In this document: positions 47,169-57,200 of the stretch, piece after piece | Position numbering within the stretch: the first letter of the stretch is position 1 | Layout: each line of letters starts with the position of its first letter | From: Deferribacteres bacterium | GTDB lineage: Bacteria; Zhuqueibacterota; Zhuqueibacteria; Zhuqueibacterales; Geothermadaptataceae | Reading direction: 5' to 3' | NCBI GenBank assembly: GCA_020633655.1 | Contig: JACKDF010000007.1 | Span: 62,001 to 126,000, forward strand | DNA length: 64,000 nucleotides | Notes under the pieces: model-generated | Database searches by the model: none | The model's input: the letters and a program-made list of their open reading frames with translations, nothing else | Told to the model about the DNA's origin: nothing | Made by a program: the position numbers and the translations under genes

Positions 47169-47403
47169 GGAAACCAATATAAGCTTTAACATCCCCGAAC
47201 CCAGCCAGATCAGGCTGACGACTTATAACTCCACCGGACAATACGTCCGCCTTTTGTTTGATAAACACGTTGCGCCCGGCGCTTACACGCTGCAATGGCG
47301 CAGCCGCAACGACCAGGGAGAAATACTGCCCAGTGGCATGTATTTCTACGAGCTCACTGCCGGCGCTTTTCACGCCCGGCGCAAGCTCCTGTTTTTGAAG
47401 TAG
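47169..47403 (+). pseudogene. Orphan sorting-domain tail (repeat copy C)
   Basis: The same tail as copies A and B, with several changes (for example GQHVR to GQYVR, and WRGRN to WRSRN) but still open to the shared end RRKLLFLK and TAG. A stop lies just upstream and there is no start codon, so this is a gene remnant. Confidence 0.75.
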
Positions 47404-47483
47404 CACAGGTGTCACGCACTTTCCGTGTTACACTCTTTGCATTTCAAAAGGCGCCTCATCTTCGAAATGAAGTGCGTGGCACC
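47169..47483 (+). repeat. Repeat unit copy C: sorting-domain tail plus hairpin
   Basis: Arms AGGTGTCACGCACTT (47407-47421) and AAGTGCGTGGCACC (47470-47483), one mismatch. The most diverged of the three copies; no Vps62-like gene follows. Confidence 0.85.
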
Positions 47484-47916
47484 ATCGAAACAAAGATGCA
47501 AAACAGAAAAGCCCCCATATATTTTCAATATGGGGATAGTGCGCTTTGTAAAAATTTCCATATAGAAGCACAAGACGTTTCTTTTCACGATCGAAAAAAG
47601 AAAATAACCAATATTCCAAATCTTGAAGAAATACACAAAATCATATGGAGAATTGATCGCAGGGACCGGCTTTAAGGAATAAAACGGGGTTTTATTACGG
47701 GAAGTTGTTTTGACATGATTGGTGGATTAATTGGGAACACATTTTTCAGTTTAAATGCCCAGACTGCATTTCGGATGACAAGTATAATTGGATTGGTCTT
47801 TATGGCGTATCAATCCATCTTGTTGTGGAGACGATGAACGAATGGTTCTCATGCATCAGATATCAAAAAAATCTCATCGCCTGTGTTTCTTAAAGAATAC
47901 GAATAAAACGAATACC
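47484..47916. other. Intergenic region with decayed short ORFs
   Basis: A 59-codon stretch from ATG 47496 (MQNRKAPIYFQYGDSALCKN...) and a 40-codon hydrophobic one from ATG 47715 (MIGGLIGNTFFSLNAQTAFR...) are open, but without convincing RBS or recognised families. The second resembles the last helix of a transporter. ATAAAAC/GTTTTAT at about 47680-47698 could form a small hairpin. Probably remnants. Confidence 0.35.
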
Positions 47917-49131
47917 TTACAACGTGCTGCTTCGCGAGACAACATCTCTTAAAGCTGGCTGTACAGCCGCAAGCGTTGCTTCCTCATCGATCGTTTTCAA
48001 TTCTCTGTCCAGCATTAGAATTTCCCCATCTACCATTGTGAGTTGTACATCGTGGCCGCTCATGGAGTAGACGATTTGGCTGTAAACATCGTCCGCTGGC
48101 ATGGAGTGCAGTGCAGAAGCACTCAGACCGATTATATCGGCTTTTTTGCCAACTTCAAGGGATCCGATTTCCTTTTCCAAATTCAGCGCTTTTGCACCAG
48201 CGATCGTTGCCATGTGCACAACATCCTTCGCGGTGATGGCATCGGCGCCGTATGCAGGTTTGTGAATGAGTGCTGCAAGGCGCATTTCCAGCAGCATATC
48301 GTGATTGTTGTTGCATGGCGCGCCATCGGTACCCAGGGACACATTAACACCTCTTTGCAGTAAATCGATAATGGGTGCAAAACCGGAGGCGAGTTTCATA
48401 TTGCTTGCCGGACAGTGGGCAACGGAGGTGTGTGTGTGTTGTAATGTGGCTTTTTCGTGCTCATTCAGCCAGACACAGTGCACCAAAGTCGTATCTTCAC
48501 CAGTAAAACCATATTTATGTAAAAAATCGATATTTCTTGAGTTTTCCCGCTTCTCGATGAGCGCGATTTCATCCCGGTTTTCTGAAGCATGGGTGTGCAG
48601 GTTGCAACCGTAGTGCCTGGCCATCGCAGCGCTTTCAGCGAGAAGTTTCGTTGTACAGGATACAGCGAAACGTGGCGCCATGCTGTAACGCAGGCGATGG
48701 TTTTCTGTGTTGTGCCAGGTTTTAATGAGGCGTTCTGTTTCCTGCAGGCTGCTCCTACAGTCTTCGAGTAAATAATCCGGTACCGTTTCTGCGAAATCCA
48801 TCATGCATTTGCCACCGTTAATGCGTATGCCCGTTTGCTTTGCCTCGTCAAATATTTCATCATAGTGGTGTACCGAGCCCATGTCCTGAATGGTTGTCGT
48901 GCCGGACTTCAGCATTTCGGCAATACCGAGTCGGGCAGAAATACGCATGGTTGCTGCATCGTGACTTGCTTCCATTGGCCAGATTTTTTGTTGCAGCCAC
49001 GGCAAAAGTTGCAGGTCGTCTGCCTGTCCGCGAAACAAGGTCTGGCATAAGTGGGTGTGTGTTTGAATGAAGCCTGGGAGAATGATGAGATTAGAGCAAT
49101 CGATGACGATATCTGCTTTTTTTTTATCCAC
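47917..49131 (-). CDS. 5'-methylthioadenosine/S-adenosylhomocysteine deaminase-like amidohydrolase (start unresolved)
   Basis: Zinc amidohydrolase: HTHLCQTLFRG with the metal His pair, SGTTTIQDMG, HTHASENRDE, LVHCVWL, and LGTDGAPCNNN with the catalytic Asp. Family members deaminate MTA, SAH or related adenosines. The first NTG start is GTG 49131, but family-like sequence (LLVTIDENYRIF, GDILIENGRISQLG) continues upstream in the same frame to 49248, beyond which is a stop. That stretch has no ATG, GTG or TTG and overlaps the end of pnp. Possible answers are an ATT start, -1 frameshifting from pnp, or a one-base indel. The partner Pnp would cleave the deaminated product. Confidence 0.88.
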   Translation of the reverse strand: MDKKKADIVIDCSNLIILPGFIQTHTHLCQTLFRGQADDLQLLPWLQQKIWPMEASHDAATMRISARLGIAEMLKSGTTTIQDMGSVHHYDEIFDEAKQTGIRINGGKCMMDFAETVPDYLLEDCRSSLQETERLIKTWHNTENHRLRYSMAPRFAVSCTTKLLAESAAMARHYGCNLHTHASENRDEIALIEKRENSRNIDFLHKYGFTGEDTTLVHCVWLNEHEKATLQHTHTSVAHCPASNMKLASGFAPIIDLLQRGVNVSLGTDGAPCNNNHDMLLEMRLAALIHKPAYGADAITAKDVVHMATIAGAKALNLEKEIGSLEVGKKADIIGLSASALHSMPADDVYSQIVYSMSGHDVQLTMVDGEILMLDRELKTIDEEATLAAVQPALRDVVSRSSTL

Positions 49132-49208
49132 GTGACCAAGTTGGGATATCCGGCCATTTTCAATTAGAATATCGCCTTGAAAAATACGATAATTTTCATC
49201 AATCGTGA

Positions 49209-50048
49209 CTAGGAGTCCATCAAAAATCTCGTCACCAGCAACAAAAAATTACCTTTTACGTTTTCGGCAACTTCTGTCACCTCTGCATGGCTCAGCGGCT
49301 GGCCGGAAATGCCTGTTGCCATGTTCGAAATACAGGAAATTCCGGCAACTCGCATTCCGCGATGTATGGCAGCAATCACTTCCGGCACGGTGGACATGCC
49401 AACGGCGTCGGCACCAATACGATCAAACATTCGGATTTCTGCAGCCGTTTCATAGGAAGGACCGCGCACACCAACATACACACCTTTGTGCATTTTGATG
49501 CCCAATTCTTGTCCGATCTGCATAATCTTTGCCGAGAATTCCCGGTCATACGGTGCGCTCATGTCAGGAAAACGTGGTCCGAGGTTTTCGACATTATTTC
49601 CGAAGAGTGGATTTTTGAAAGTGAGATTGATGTGATCATCGATCACCATAAAATCGCCAGGCGCGTAAAAACGGTTGATGGCCCCAGCGGCATTAGTGAC
49701 GATCAGGTTTTTAACATCACAGGATGCAAGAATATTGATCGGATGAGCAAGGACATCCATCGGGTGACCCTCGTAGCCATGTATGCGACCCTGCACAGCC
49801 AATATCGTTTTATCGCCCAAATTCCCCAGTACCCAGCGTCCACGATGCCCTTCCACTGTCGAAGGGGGATAACCGGGAATATCCTTTGTTGCAATGACAC
49901 GCGCATCACCCAATTGATCTGCGAGAATACCCAAACCGGATCCCAGAATAATGGCAGATTCAGGCAACTTGCCCAGGACACTGTTGACTTTATCGGACGC
50001 ATCTTGAAGGAGCCTGGTGTTAATATTTTCCGAATTTTTAATCTGCAT
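49209..50048 (-). CDS. Purine nucleoside phosphorylase (trimeric type)
   Basis: Phosphorolyses purine nucleosides to base and ribose-1-phosphate; some relatives prefer methylthio-nucleosides. 279 aa from ATG 50048 (MQIKNSENINTRLL), which has AAGGA at seven bases. Blocks: AIILGSGLGILAD, PSTVEGHRGRWVLG, GRIHGYEGH, LIVTNAAGAIN, GVYVGVRGPSYETAAEIR, GADAVGMSTVPEVIAA and SCISNMATGIS. The C-terminal end VKGNFLLLVTRFLMDS overlaps the deaminase region by about 40 bases and contains a T TTT TTG heptamer in frame. It follows nupC by 85 bases. Confidence 0.94.
   Translation of the reverse strand: MQIKNSENINTRLLQDASDKVNSVLGKLPESAIILGSGLGILADQLGDARVIATKDIPGYPPSTVEGHRGRWVLGNLGDKTILAVQGRIHGYEGHPMDVLAHPINILASCDVKNLIVTNAAGAINRFYAPGDFMVIDDHINLTFKNPLFGNNVENLGPRFPDMSAPYDREFSAKIMQIGQELGIKMHKGVYVGVRGPSYETAAEIRMFDRIGADAVGMSTVPEVIAAIHRGMRVAGISCISNMATGISGQPLSHAEVTEVAENVKGNFLLLVTRFLMDS
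49242..49248 (-). promoter_or_regulatory. Candidate -1 frameshift heptamer T TTT TTG in the end of pnp
   Basis: In the pnp frame the codons are AAT TTT TTG TTG, so T TTT TTG fits the X XXY YYZ pattern. The -1 frame opens directly after its last stop (49249-49251) and runs into the deaminase without interruption. The site is seen in the sequence; its activity is not known. Confidence 0.4.
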
Positions 50049-50133
50049 CGAATCGTCCTTAATTTTCATACACGAAACATCACGCCTGCGATGATGGCTG
50101 TCCTCAAACTGGTGCATTCACCAGCGAGTTGTA

Positions 50134-51453
50134 TCACATTAGCGAATACAATACACCGGCAATTGTTGCCGTCATAAATGTTGCCAGGGATCCACCAAGA
50201 ACCGCCCGTAAACCATACTTCGCTAAATCACTGCGTCTGCTGGGAGCAATTCCACCGATACCGCCAATCTGGATTGCGATGGAAGAAAAATTGGCAAATC
50301 CACATAAAGCATACGTAGATATTATGATGGCTTTTTCACTTAATACACCCTGTGGAATTAGCTGGGAAAGTTGCAAATAGGCGATAAATTCATTTAATAC
50401 AACTTTTTGCCCGATTAAAGATCCAACGGTTGTTGCATCGGCCCAGGGAACACCAATAATCCAGGCAATTGGACTTAATATATAACCGAGAATAAGTTCG
50501 AGGTTTATTGGTCGTCCGCCTTGAACGGTAAGACCGAAGAGATCGGTGAAGACACTCTCCAAAACCCAGTTTAGCATGGCAATCAAGGCGATAAAGGCTA
50601 AAAGCATTGCGGCAACATTTATCGCGAGTTTCATTCCGTCGGATGCTCCGTTGGCAGCAGCTTCAATTGTGTTGGATGCTGTTTTTTCAACTTCGACACT
50701 CACATTGCCCATCGTTTGCGATTGCTGCGTTTCGGGAATTAGCATCTTGGCAATAACGATTGTTGCAGGGGCAGCCATAATACTCGCTGACAACAAATGT
50801 TTTGCATAAAACAACTGCTGTGCCGGATCCGTTCCACCGAGCAATCCCACGTATGCAGCCAAAACTCCTCCGGCAATCGTTGCCATTCCACCAACCATGA
50901 GCGTCAACAATTCTGATTTTGTCATCGTTTCGACGTAAGGCCGCACGACTAACGGAGCTTCCGTTTGCCCAATAAATACATTTGCTGCGACGGAAATAGA
51001 CTCTGCGCCACTTATTTTTAAAAGTTTAACCATAATCCAGGCCATTCCCTGAACGATTTTCTGCATAACACCCAGATGATAAAGTACGGACATCAGAGAC
51101 GAGAAAAAGATGAGTGTTGGTAGTACCTGGAATGCAAAAATAAAACCGATCCCCGGCATATCCTCCGGAAAGGCCATACTAAAGTTTCTCTGGTTTGAGA
51201 GAGCACCAAATACAAACTCAGCACCTTCAAATGTAAAAGAAATTACTTTTACAAAAAACTGCCCAACAAAATCAAAAACGACAGCCCCCCATGGAGTAAG
51301 TATTACAAAAACAGCAAAGATAATTTGTATACCAATCCCTGTTGCAACCTGCTGCCAATTAATTTTTTTTCTGTTATCCGAAAATAAATAAGCAATTCCC
51401 AAGAGCGTTATCAAGCCAAATAGTCCAAATAGAATAGACATTGTAATCTCCAT
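50134..51453 (-). CDS. NupC-family concentrative nucleoside transporter
   Basis: 439 aa, polytopic. The signature end GFANFSSIAIQIGGIGGIAP with RRSDLAKYGLRAV, the middle FIGQTEAPLVVRPYV, and SELLTLMVGGMATIAGGVLAAY are the CNT family blocks that bind nucleoside and Na+ or H+. ATG 51453 has AGAAGGAG at six bases; ATG 51441 is a possible alternative. It imports nucleosides for the salvage enzymes encoded on both sides. Confidence 0.94.
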   Translation of the reverse strand: MEITMSILFGLFGLITLLGIAYLFSDNRKKINWQQVATGIGIQIIFAVFVILTPWGAVVFDFVGQFFVKVISFTFEGAEFVFGALSNQRNFSMAFPEDMPGIGFIFAFQVLPTLIFFSSLMSVLYHLGVMQKIVQGMAWIMVKLLKISGAESISVAANVFIGQTEAPLVVRPYVETMTKSELLTLMVGGMATIAGGVLAAYVGLLGGTDPAQQLFYAKHLLSASIMAAPATIVIAKMLIPETQQSQTMGNVSVEVEKTASNTIEAAANGASDGMKLAINVAAMLLAFIALIAMLNWVLESVFTDLFGLTVQGGRPINLELILGYILSPIAWIIGVPWADATTVGSLIGQKVVLNEFIAYLQLSQLIPQGVLSEKAIIISTYALCGFANFSSIAIQIGGIGGIAPSRRSDLAKYGLRAVLGGSLATFMTATIAGVLYSLM

Positions 51454-51595
51454 TATTGCTCCTTCTGCTCGTATTCAATTTTAGGTGGAATAAACATTTT
51501 TTGTGAGGCACGATAAGACACCATTGGCGCAATCTTAACTCCAATTTCCGGTCCCAGGCAATTTGAATCAACCATACAATGCAACATCAATTATA

Positions 51596-52159
51596 CTACT
51601 TGCTGGGGGCTGAATAACATTTTCGACAACGGGCTTCATAAATTTCTTTCGCCCCGACGACAACTTGATTGCTGTCTTTTGAGAGTCGCTGTGTTCTGTT
51701 GGCTGGCGCACCACAACACATGCAAATAGCCAGTGTTTTTGTAATCGATTCTGCAATAGCCAGGAGCTGCGGCACAGAGCCAAAAGGTTGGGCACGGTAA
51801 TCCTGATCGAGACCGGCACAGATAACACGCTTCCCATCGTTTGCCAGTTTATCACAAACTTCGATTATTTCCGGTTCAAAAAATTGCACCTCATCGATAC
51901 CGACGACATGGGCATCACCTGATTTCTCAAGAATCTCCCAGGCAGTTTTTACAGCGATTGCAGGGATTTGCTGCTCACTGTGAGAAACGATATGGTTTGC
52001 TGAATAACGGTCATCAATGGCCGGTTTAAAAATGGCAACTTCCTGTTGTGCAATTTGGGCACGCCGCAAGCGACGAATCAATTCTTCTGACTTCCCAGAA
52101 AACATACTTCCGCATATAACTTCAATCCAGCCGTAGTCTTTGTCGATTACGTGCAGCAT
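51596..52159 (-). CDS. tdk: Thymidine kinase (type II)
   Basis: Phosphorylates thymidine or deoxyuridine. 187 aa. P-loop GSMFSGKS (17-24), DDRY, the DEVQFF Walker-B-like motif, LDQDYRAQPFG, and a zinc ribbon with CMCCG and CRKCY. The KPAIDDRYS and HSEQQIPA segments are typical. It follows udk by 21 bases. Confidence 0.96.
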   Translation of the reverse strand: MLHVIDKDYGWIEVICGSMFSGKSEELIRRLRRAQIAQQEVAIFKPAIDDRYSANHIVSHSEQQIPAIAVKTAWEILEKSGDAHVVGIDEVQFFEPEIIEVCDKLANDGKRVICAGLDQDYRAQPFGSVPQLLAIAESITKTLAICMCCGAPANRTQRLSKDSNQVVVGAKEIYEARCRKCYSAPSK

Positions 52160-52180
52160 TCTTTCTCCCTGAAATTAATA

Positions 52181-52828
52181 TTATTCGATATGTGTATTTG
52201 AACTTTTTTCGCGCAACAAAGACTCTATTTTTGTCTGAAACAGGTTAATGGCCACCGTGTTGTGTCCGCCTTGCGGAATAATGATGTCTGCATACCGCTT
52301 TGTCGGTTCAACAAATTGCTGGTGCATGGGACGGACGCTATTTTCGTATTGTTCAAGCACGGATTCAACCGAACGACCCCGTTCCTTCACATCCCGCTTC
52401 AATCGGCGTAAAAGCCGGATATCCGCATCCGTATCGACAAACACTTTGATGTCCATGAGCTCCCTGATTTTAGGGTAGTAAAGAATGAGAATACCCTCAA
52501 GAATGATGACGTGATGCGGGCCGACGCGCACTGTTTCTTTTTTGTGCGTGTGATTGGTGAAATCGTATATTGGTTGTTCGACCGCGCGGCCAGCCAGGAG
52601 TTCCCTCACTTGATGCAGCAACATTTCGTGGTCTATGGAATCCGGATGGTCAAAATTATACCGCGCCCGTTCTTCCACAGAAAGATAGGTCAGGTCCTTG
52701 TAATAGGCGTCTTGTTCAATTACAGCAACATCATCAGAACCGAGATTTTCGATTATTCGTTTGGAGACGAGCGATTTGCCGGAGCCTGTCCCTCCTGCCA
52801 TTCCGATTAAAATTCCAATTCTCGACAT
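52181..52828 (-). CDS. udk: Uridine kinase
   Basis: Phosphorylates uridine and cytidine. 215 aa, the usual length. P-loop GGTGSGKS (12-19), EQDAYYKD, NFDHPDSIDHEML, PIYDFTNHTHKKET, VIILEGILIL, and IRLLRRLKRDVKERGRS. Its start lies 15 bases after cdd; the RBS is weak, so translation may depend on the upstream gene. Confidence 0.96.
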   Translation of the reverse strand: MSRIGILIGMAGGTGSGKSLVSKRIIENLGSDDVAVIEQDAYYKDLTYLSVEERARYNFDHPDSIDHEMLLHQVRELLAGRAVEQPIYDFTNHTHKKETVRVGPHHVIILEGILILYYPKIRELMDIKVFVDTDADIRLLRRLKRDVKERGRSVESVLEQYENSVRPMHQQFVEPTKRYADIIIPQGGHNTVAINLFQTKIESLLREKSSNTHIE

Positions 52829-52843
52829 TTTATTTTATTTCAC

Positions 52844-53284
52844 TTATAATAATTCTGCGCCAAAAGCATTGGGCAGCAATTCAGTTAAAGGTTCTTTTCT
52901 TATTTTGCCATTTTTATTAATAGAATAAATTACAAGGTTTGGTGCGAAATCCCAAAGAACTTGCCTGCAGGCGCCGCAAGGGGGACAAAACTCATCGGTG
53001 TCTGTTGCGATAAAAACATGCTCAAACTCGCGCTCGCCCTCGGACAGTGCCTTGAAAAGCGCTACGCGTTCAGCGCAAATTGTCAAGCTGTAACTACTGC
53101 ATTCAATATTGCCGCCGGTATAAATTTTCCCGGTTTTTGTTTGCAATGCCGCCCCTACGTGAAATTTGGAATAAAGAGGCATAGCAGTTTTTTTTGATTC
53201 AACAGCTTTTTCGAAACATGTTTGTTGTTGGGAGTTTAGTTGATCGAATTGAAGTACGTACGTTTTATCCTTTTTAGACGACAT
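52844..53284 (-). CDS. cdd: Cytidine deaminase
   Basis: Converts cytidine or deoxycytidine to the uridine form. 146 aa. FHVGAALQTKTGKIYTGGN, the zinc-binding/catalytic CAERVALFKAL with Glu after Cys-Ala, and FCPPCGACRQVLWDF with the other two zinc Cys. First gene of the leftward salvage set cdd-udk-tdk-nupC-pnp-deaminase. Confidence 0.96.
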   Translation of the reverse strand: MSSKKDKTYVLQFDQLNSQQQTCFEKAVESKKTAMPLYSKFHVGAALQTKTGKIYTGGNIECSSYSLTICAERVALFKALSEGEREFEHVFIATDTDEFCPPCGACRQVLWDFAPNLVIYSINKNGKIRKEPLTELLPNAFGAELL

Positions 53285-53402
53285 GTAGAATAATCCGTAA
53301 AGTAATTAGTGAAGGTAATTTTCGAATTAAAGCGCGGTCAATATATAAAATCTTGCCAGTATGTCCAAATTAAAACTGGCTCGTACAGGACAAATTCATA
53401 GC

Positions 53403-53434
53403 AAAAAAAATCCGGATATAAATCCGGATTTTGA
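53403..53434 (-). terminator. Rho-independent terminator after ssb
   Basis: AAATCCGGAT (53408-53417) and ATCCGGATTT (53422-53431) form a perfect 10-base stem with loop ATAA. Read leftward it is followed by a run of T. Confidence 0.9.
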
Positions 53435-53442
53435 AATTTGAA

Positions 53443-53877
53443 TTAAAATGGGAGATCGTTCTCATCGGGTGCACCAGGCATATCATCTGGTGGCTCAGGT
53501 GGTGGTGGAGCATAGGAACGGTTTCCGGCACCGCCTTCCTGTCCCCTCGTATCTAAAAATTGCATGTTTTGACCGACAATCTCCGTCATATAATGCTTGA
53601 GGCCATCCTTGTCATCCCAGCTTCGTGTTTGCAGTTTTCCCTCAAGATAGACCATGCTGCCTTTTTTTAAATACTCATTCGCCAGTTCTGCCAAGCGTGC
53701 CCACAGGACGATATTATGCCACTCCGTTTTTTCTTGCAACGTGCCATCTTTGGCTTTCCATGTTTCATTTGTTGCTAGAGTGAATGAAGCGACCGCTTGT
53801 CCGGATTGCGTATAGCGCAATTCAGGGTCTTTGCCTAATCGACCGATCAGTATAACTTTGTTAACGCCTCGTGCCAT
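53443..53877 (-). CDS. ssb: Single-stranded DNA-binding protein
   Basis: 144 aa OB-fold protein: VNKVILIGRLGKDPELRYTQ, ATNETWKAKDG, EKTEWHNIVLWARLAE, GSMVYLEGKLQTRSW, then a proline-rich linker (APPPPEPPDDMPGA) and the acidic tip DENDLPF that docks partner proteins. ATG 53877 follows a run of five G at suitable spacing, and MARGVNKV is the usual head; ATG 53892 is rejected. The downstream terminator separates it from cdd. Confidence 0.97.
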   Translation of the reverse strand: MARGVNKVILIGRLGKDPELRYTQSGQAVASFTLATNETWKAKDGTLQEKTEWHNIVLWARLAELANEYLKKGSMVYLEGKLQTRSWDDKDGLKHYMTEIVGQNMQFLDTRGQEGGAGNRSYAPPPPEPPDDMPGAPDENDLPF

Positions 53878-54210
53878 ATCAGCCCCCTTCATTTTGGGTG
53901 TTCAGGAATAATTAATTATTGTTTTTACCACTGCAATAAAAAGCAGTATTCAACGTTCGCAGGCGCAATGTACGAGGAAATGGTACATATAATATAAAGT
54001 ATTGTCAAGAAAATTTCTACTGAATTCTGTTCCTTGATTTTCCTGTTTTGTTTATGAACAGGTTCATTCATAAACACCGGAATGAGCAGTGGATAAACCC
54101 TTCTCATAGTTTGGTTTGCGCAGTGCGCGTAAAAAGTAGAAATAATGCATGAGGAGTTTTTTCCAGCGTCTTTTATAAACGCAAGGAAAGCATAGATTGG
54201 GGCAGGTTTT
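53878..54210. other. Intergenic stretch between tamB and ssb
   Basis: About 330 bases. A 60-codon leftward ORF (53925-54107) has no RBS or recognisable sequence. The ssb promoter must lie here; no clear terminator for tamB is visible. Confidence 0.35.
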
Positions 54211-57200
54211 TTATTTTTGGTACTTCCATATCAAATCGAATCCGGTGGTTTTTTCATCGCCTTTTGTAAACTGCATAAAAATATTGTCCCGCAATTCCAG
54301 TTCGAGCGTTGCACGTAAACTCTCCATAGTCTCCCAATTGTCGCCACCAATGAGTTGTTGAATGCTGATGAAAATGTTATCACTGATATAACGTCCCACA
54401 GTAATAGATGAAGCAGCATCGCTTTCACTCCGCCCCTGAAACTCTATGACGTCGAGGGAAAGTTTTTTGCCAAGCGTTTTCGTTAACTGCGCGGCAGCAA
54501 GTTGTGTGAGCAGTTGTCCTTTTTGTAAATCTTGTCGTTCACCGCTTGAGACTTGTTCGAGATTACGGCCAAAAACGATATAGCTGACAGCGTTCGTTTC
54601 TTCGATTTCCTCGGTATTCAGATAAAATTTTATTTCCGGATCAAGCGCACGTCCTGTAATGACAATGCGAATTTTATTCCGGTCGGCATCACGAATGGAA
54701 TAAACTGCTTCAAGGTCAACGAGTGGATTAACCTCATCGCCGCCGTCCAGGGTGAATTCGCCTTTTTCGATCTTGAAGCTTTTCCCCAGGAAATCATAAT
54801 TACCGCGTACGACCTGCACAGCACCGACAGGCATCTCAAATTCGGCGGACTGTTTGGATTGCAGCAATTCCCCGTTTATTTCAACGTTCAATGTTGGGCT
54901 CCGTAACCACGAATTTCGGCCAATCTCGATACGTAGATCCCCTTTCAAATTTTTGTAATAGTCACTCACCTCACAGGTGGTTTGTTCAGATTCTGTTTTT
55001 TTTACTGTGTTTTGTGGCTTAAGTTCAATTGAAGTATCCAGTCTGGCTTGTTCTAAAAGTGGCTGAACTTGTTCCAATTCCACATATCGGGAATTTTCAA
55101 GTGCCGTGAGATTGAAAGTCGAACGACGCAATTTCACAACACCATCGAAGCGAGGTTGTGCCACTTCACCAAAAAGACGCCCCTTTGCATCAATTATCAG
55201 AAAAATATCTCTATTTTTAGCAACTTGAAAATTTTCCGCGGTAACAGCCAGCTCCGCAGATCGCATACCTGCTTGCAGGCCATCATTAAATGCCAGCTTC
55301 CCCGAGGCACTCAACAAACCATTGCCGCCCTGTAAATCGAATTGCTGGATACGGATATCAGTTGAGTCGAATTGTACAGAAACCTGTAAATTTTTATAGC
55401 GGACACCATATCGCGGTATCCCAAACTGACCATCGAAAACGCGAATTGAGCCTGCCGGTAGCGGATTTTCAAGCGTATTGGTTACCTTTACGTTGGCAAG
55501 AAAACGGCCTTTTACATTTCGCATGTCCGGCAAAAATGCCTGAAGAAAGGAAAGATCGAGTCCACCTTTTCTTGTATTGATGGCATGAAGACGTATTGGT
55601 TCATTTTGCAAAATGAAGTTACCACTATCACCAGGAGTCGGATTCACCGGCAAGAATCCATCGAATTGCATGCCGCGGGAGCTGTCCTGACTTAAAATAA
55701 AATCCCAGGAAAGTTTTTCATCCATGAGCGAAAAGTCACCTTGCAAACGCTCAAAGCGGAATTCCATCACAGTGCCATTTTTTATGGCAAGATTGCCGTT
55801 TATAACCGGTTTCTGCGAATTTCCATTAATGCGCAAATGGGTATCGATAGTCCCATTCAACTCTTCTTCGATTTGCATGAGTTGCGCTATGGGTTTGATC
55901 TGCAGGCTGTCGATTCGGATTTGTAAATTGCTTTCACTGGAATCACTCCACGTGCCATCGATGTATAAATTCTGGTTGACCGATTTTAAATGCACGCCGT
56001 GAATATCATAGTAGTCCGGACCGATCAGAATGCGAGCATCACGTGAACTGTTTTGCCAGTACAGGTTTTTGACACGGGTCGAAAAATCAGCAATGTGTAT
56101 TTCCGGAATTTCCTTGAGGTGGTAACTAAATCGAGCCTGGCTCTGTATTGAATCCTGACGTGAAAGATAGACATTGGATACGAATACGCTGTCTTTGAAT
56201 CCCCAGAATATGGTGACTGTATCCATTCCCGTTTGCGCATAATTTAAAGAATGAACAAAAAGTTGCCCGCGAGCAGAAATTTGTTCGTTTGTCAGATTTG
56301 AATTGAAATCACCTCGTGCGTTACCGATTGCAATTTCATCATATTGAATGTTGTTAAAATCATAATTCCCTTTTAACACCAGTGCTTGCAGTTTGCCCTG
56401 GATTTGACCACTAAATGCCCCAGCCGCTTTGAGCGTATCCGCTTCAATTTTTTTCTCCACCCATTGCAAATCACCGAGGTCGCCATGAAAGCGAATTTGA
56501 TTGTCGGAGGACAACCCCAAATCCCCGGCGAGAAAAAATTGTCCAAGCGGACTTTCCAGCCGCAAGGTATCGATTTTTCCGGCATCCGTAACCCATGATC
56601 CCCACGAAAACAAAGTATCGATTTGTGCACCCAACAGACTCGATTTGCCACCTTCAAAATGAAATTCGCAGGTCATTGAATCCGGGTCAAAATGGCGCCC
56701 ACGCAACCGGATTTTGAAGTTTATATCCGAGTGAAGACTATCGGAAAGCAAGAGCGGATCCAGGTCGATGTGTTGTGCTGTCAGATTTGCATCAAATTTT
56801 TGCCTGTAAAAAATATCATTTAATTCTGTGCTGAGAGTGAAGTTTCCGGTTGGTGCTTTCATTTTTAGATCACCGTTTACATCACCGGCCGTGTAATTAA
56901 TTTTTGTGTATAAAGAATCAAGTCTGCGATCCAGAATTGCCATGTTGTAGAAAGCTGCGTCGACGTGTGCAAAAGCGGTGTCCGGGGATAAACCAGATCC
57001 GGTTAATTTCAATTTTCCGTTTATGTTTGCTTTTAATGTATCGTTTTGCAACCAGTAGCCAGTATTCAAATTTGCAATTTCAACTGTGCATTTATAATTG
57101 TTGAAACCAATGATATCAGGAATCATAGCCTGCAGGTGCAACCGTTGCTGTTGAACACGCATGGTGAGATCAGCGAAAAGGCTGTCACCTGCTAAATGTC

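Noticed and set aside
50129..51391. Rightward ORFs within the nucleoside transporter gene
   Set aside because: They are shadows of the NupC reading frame, rich in Ser/Thr/Pro from complementary codons.
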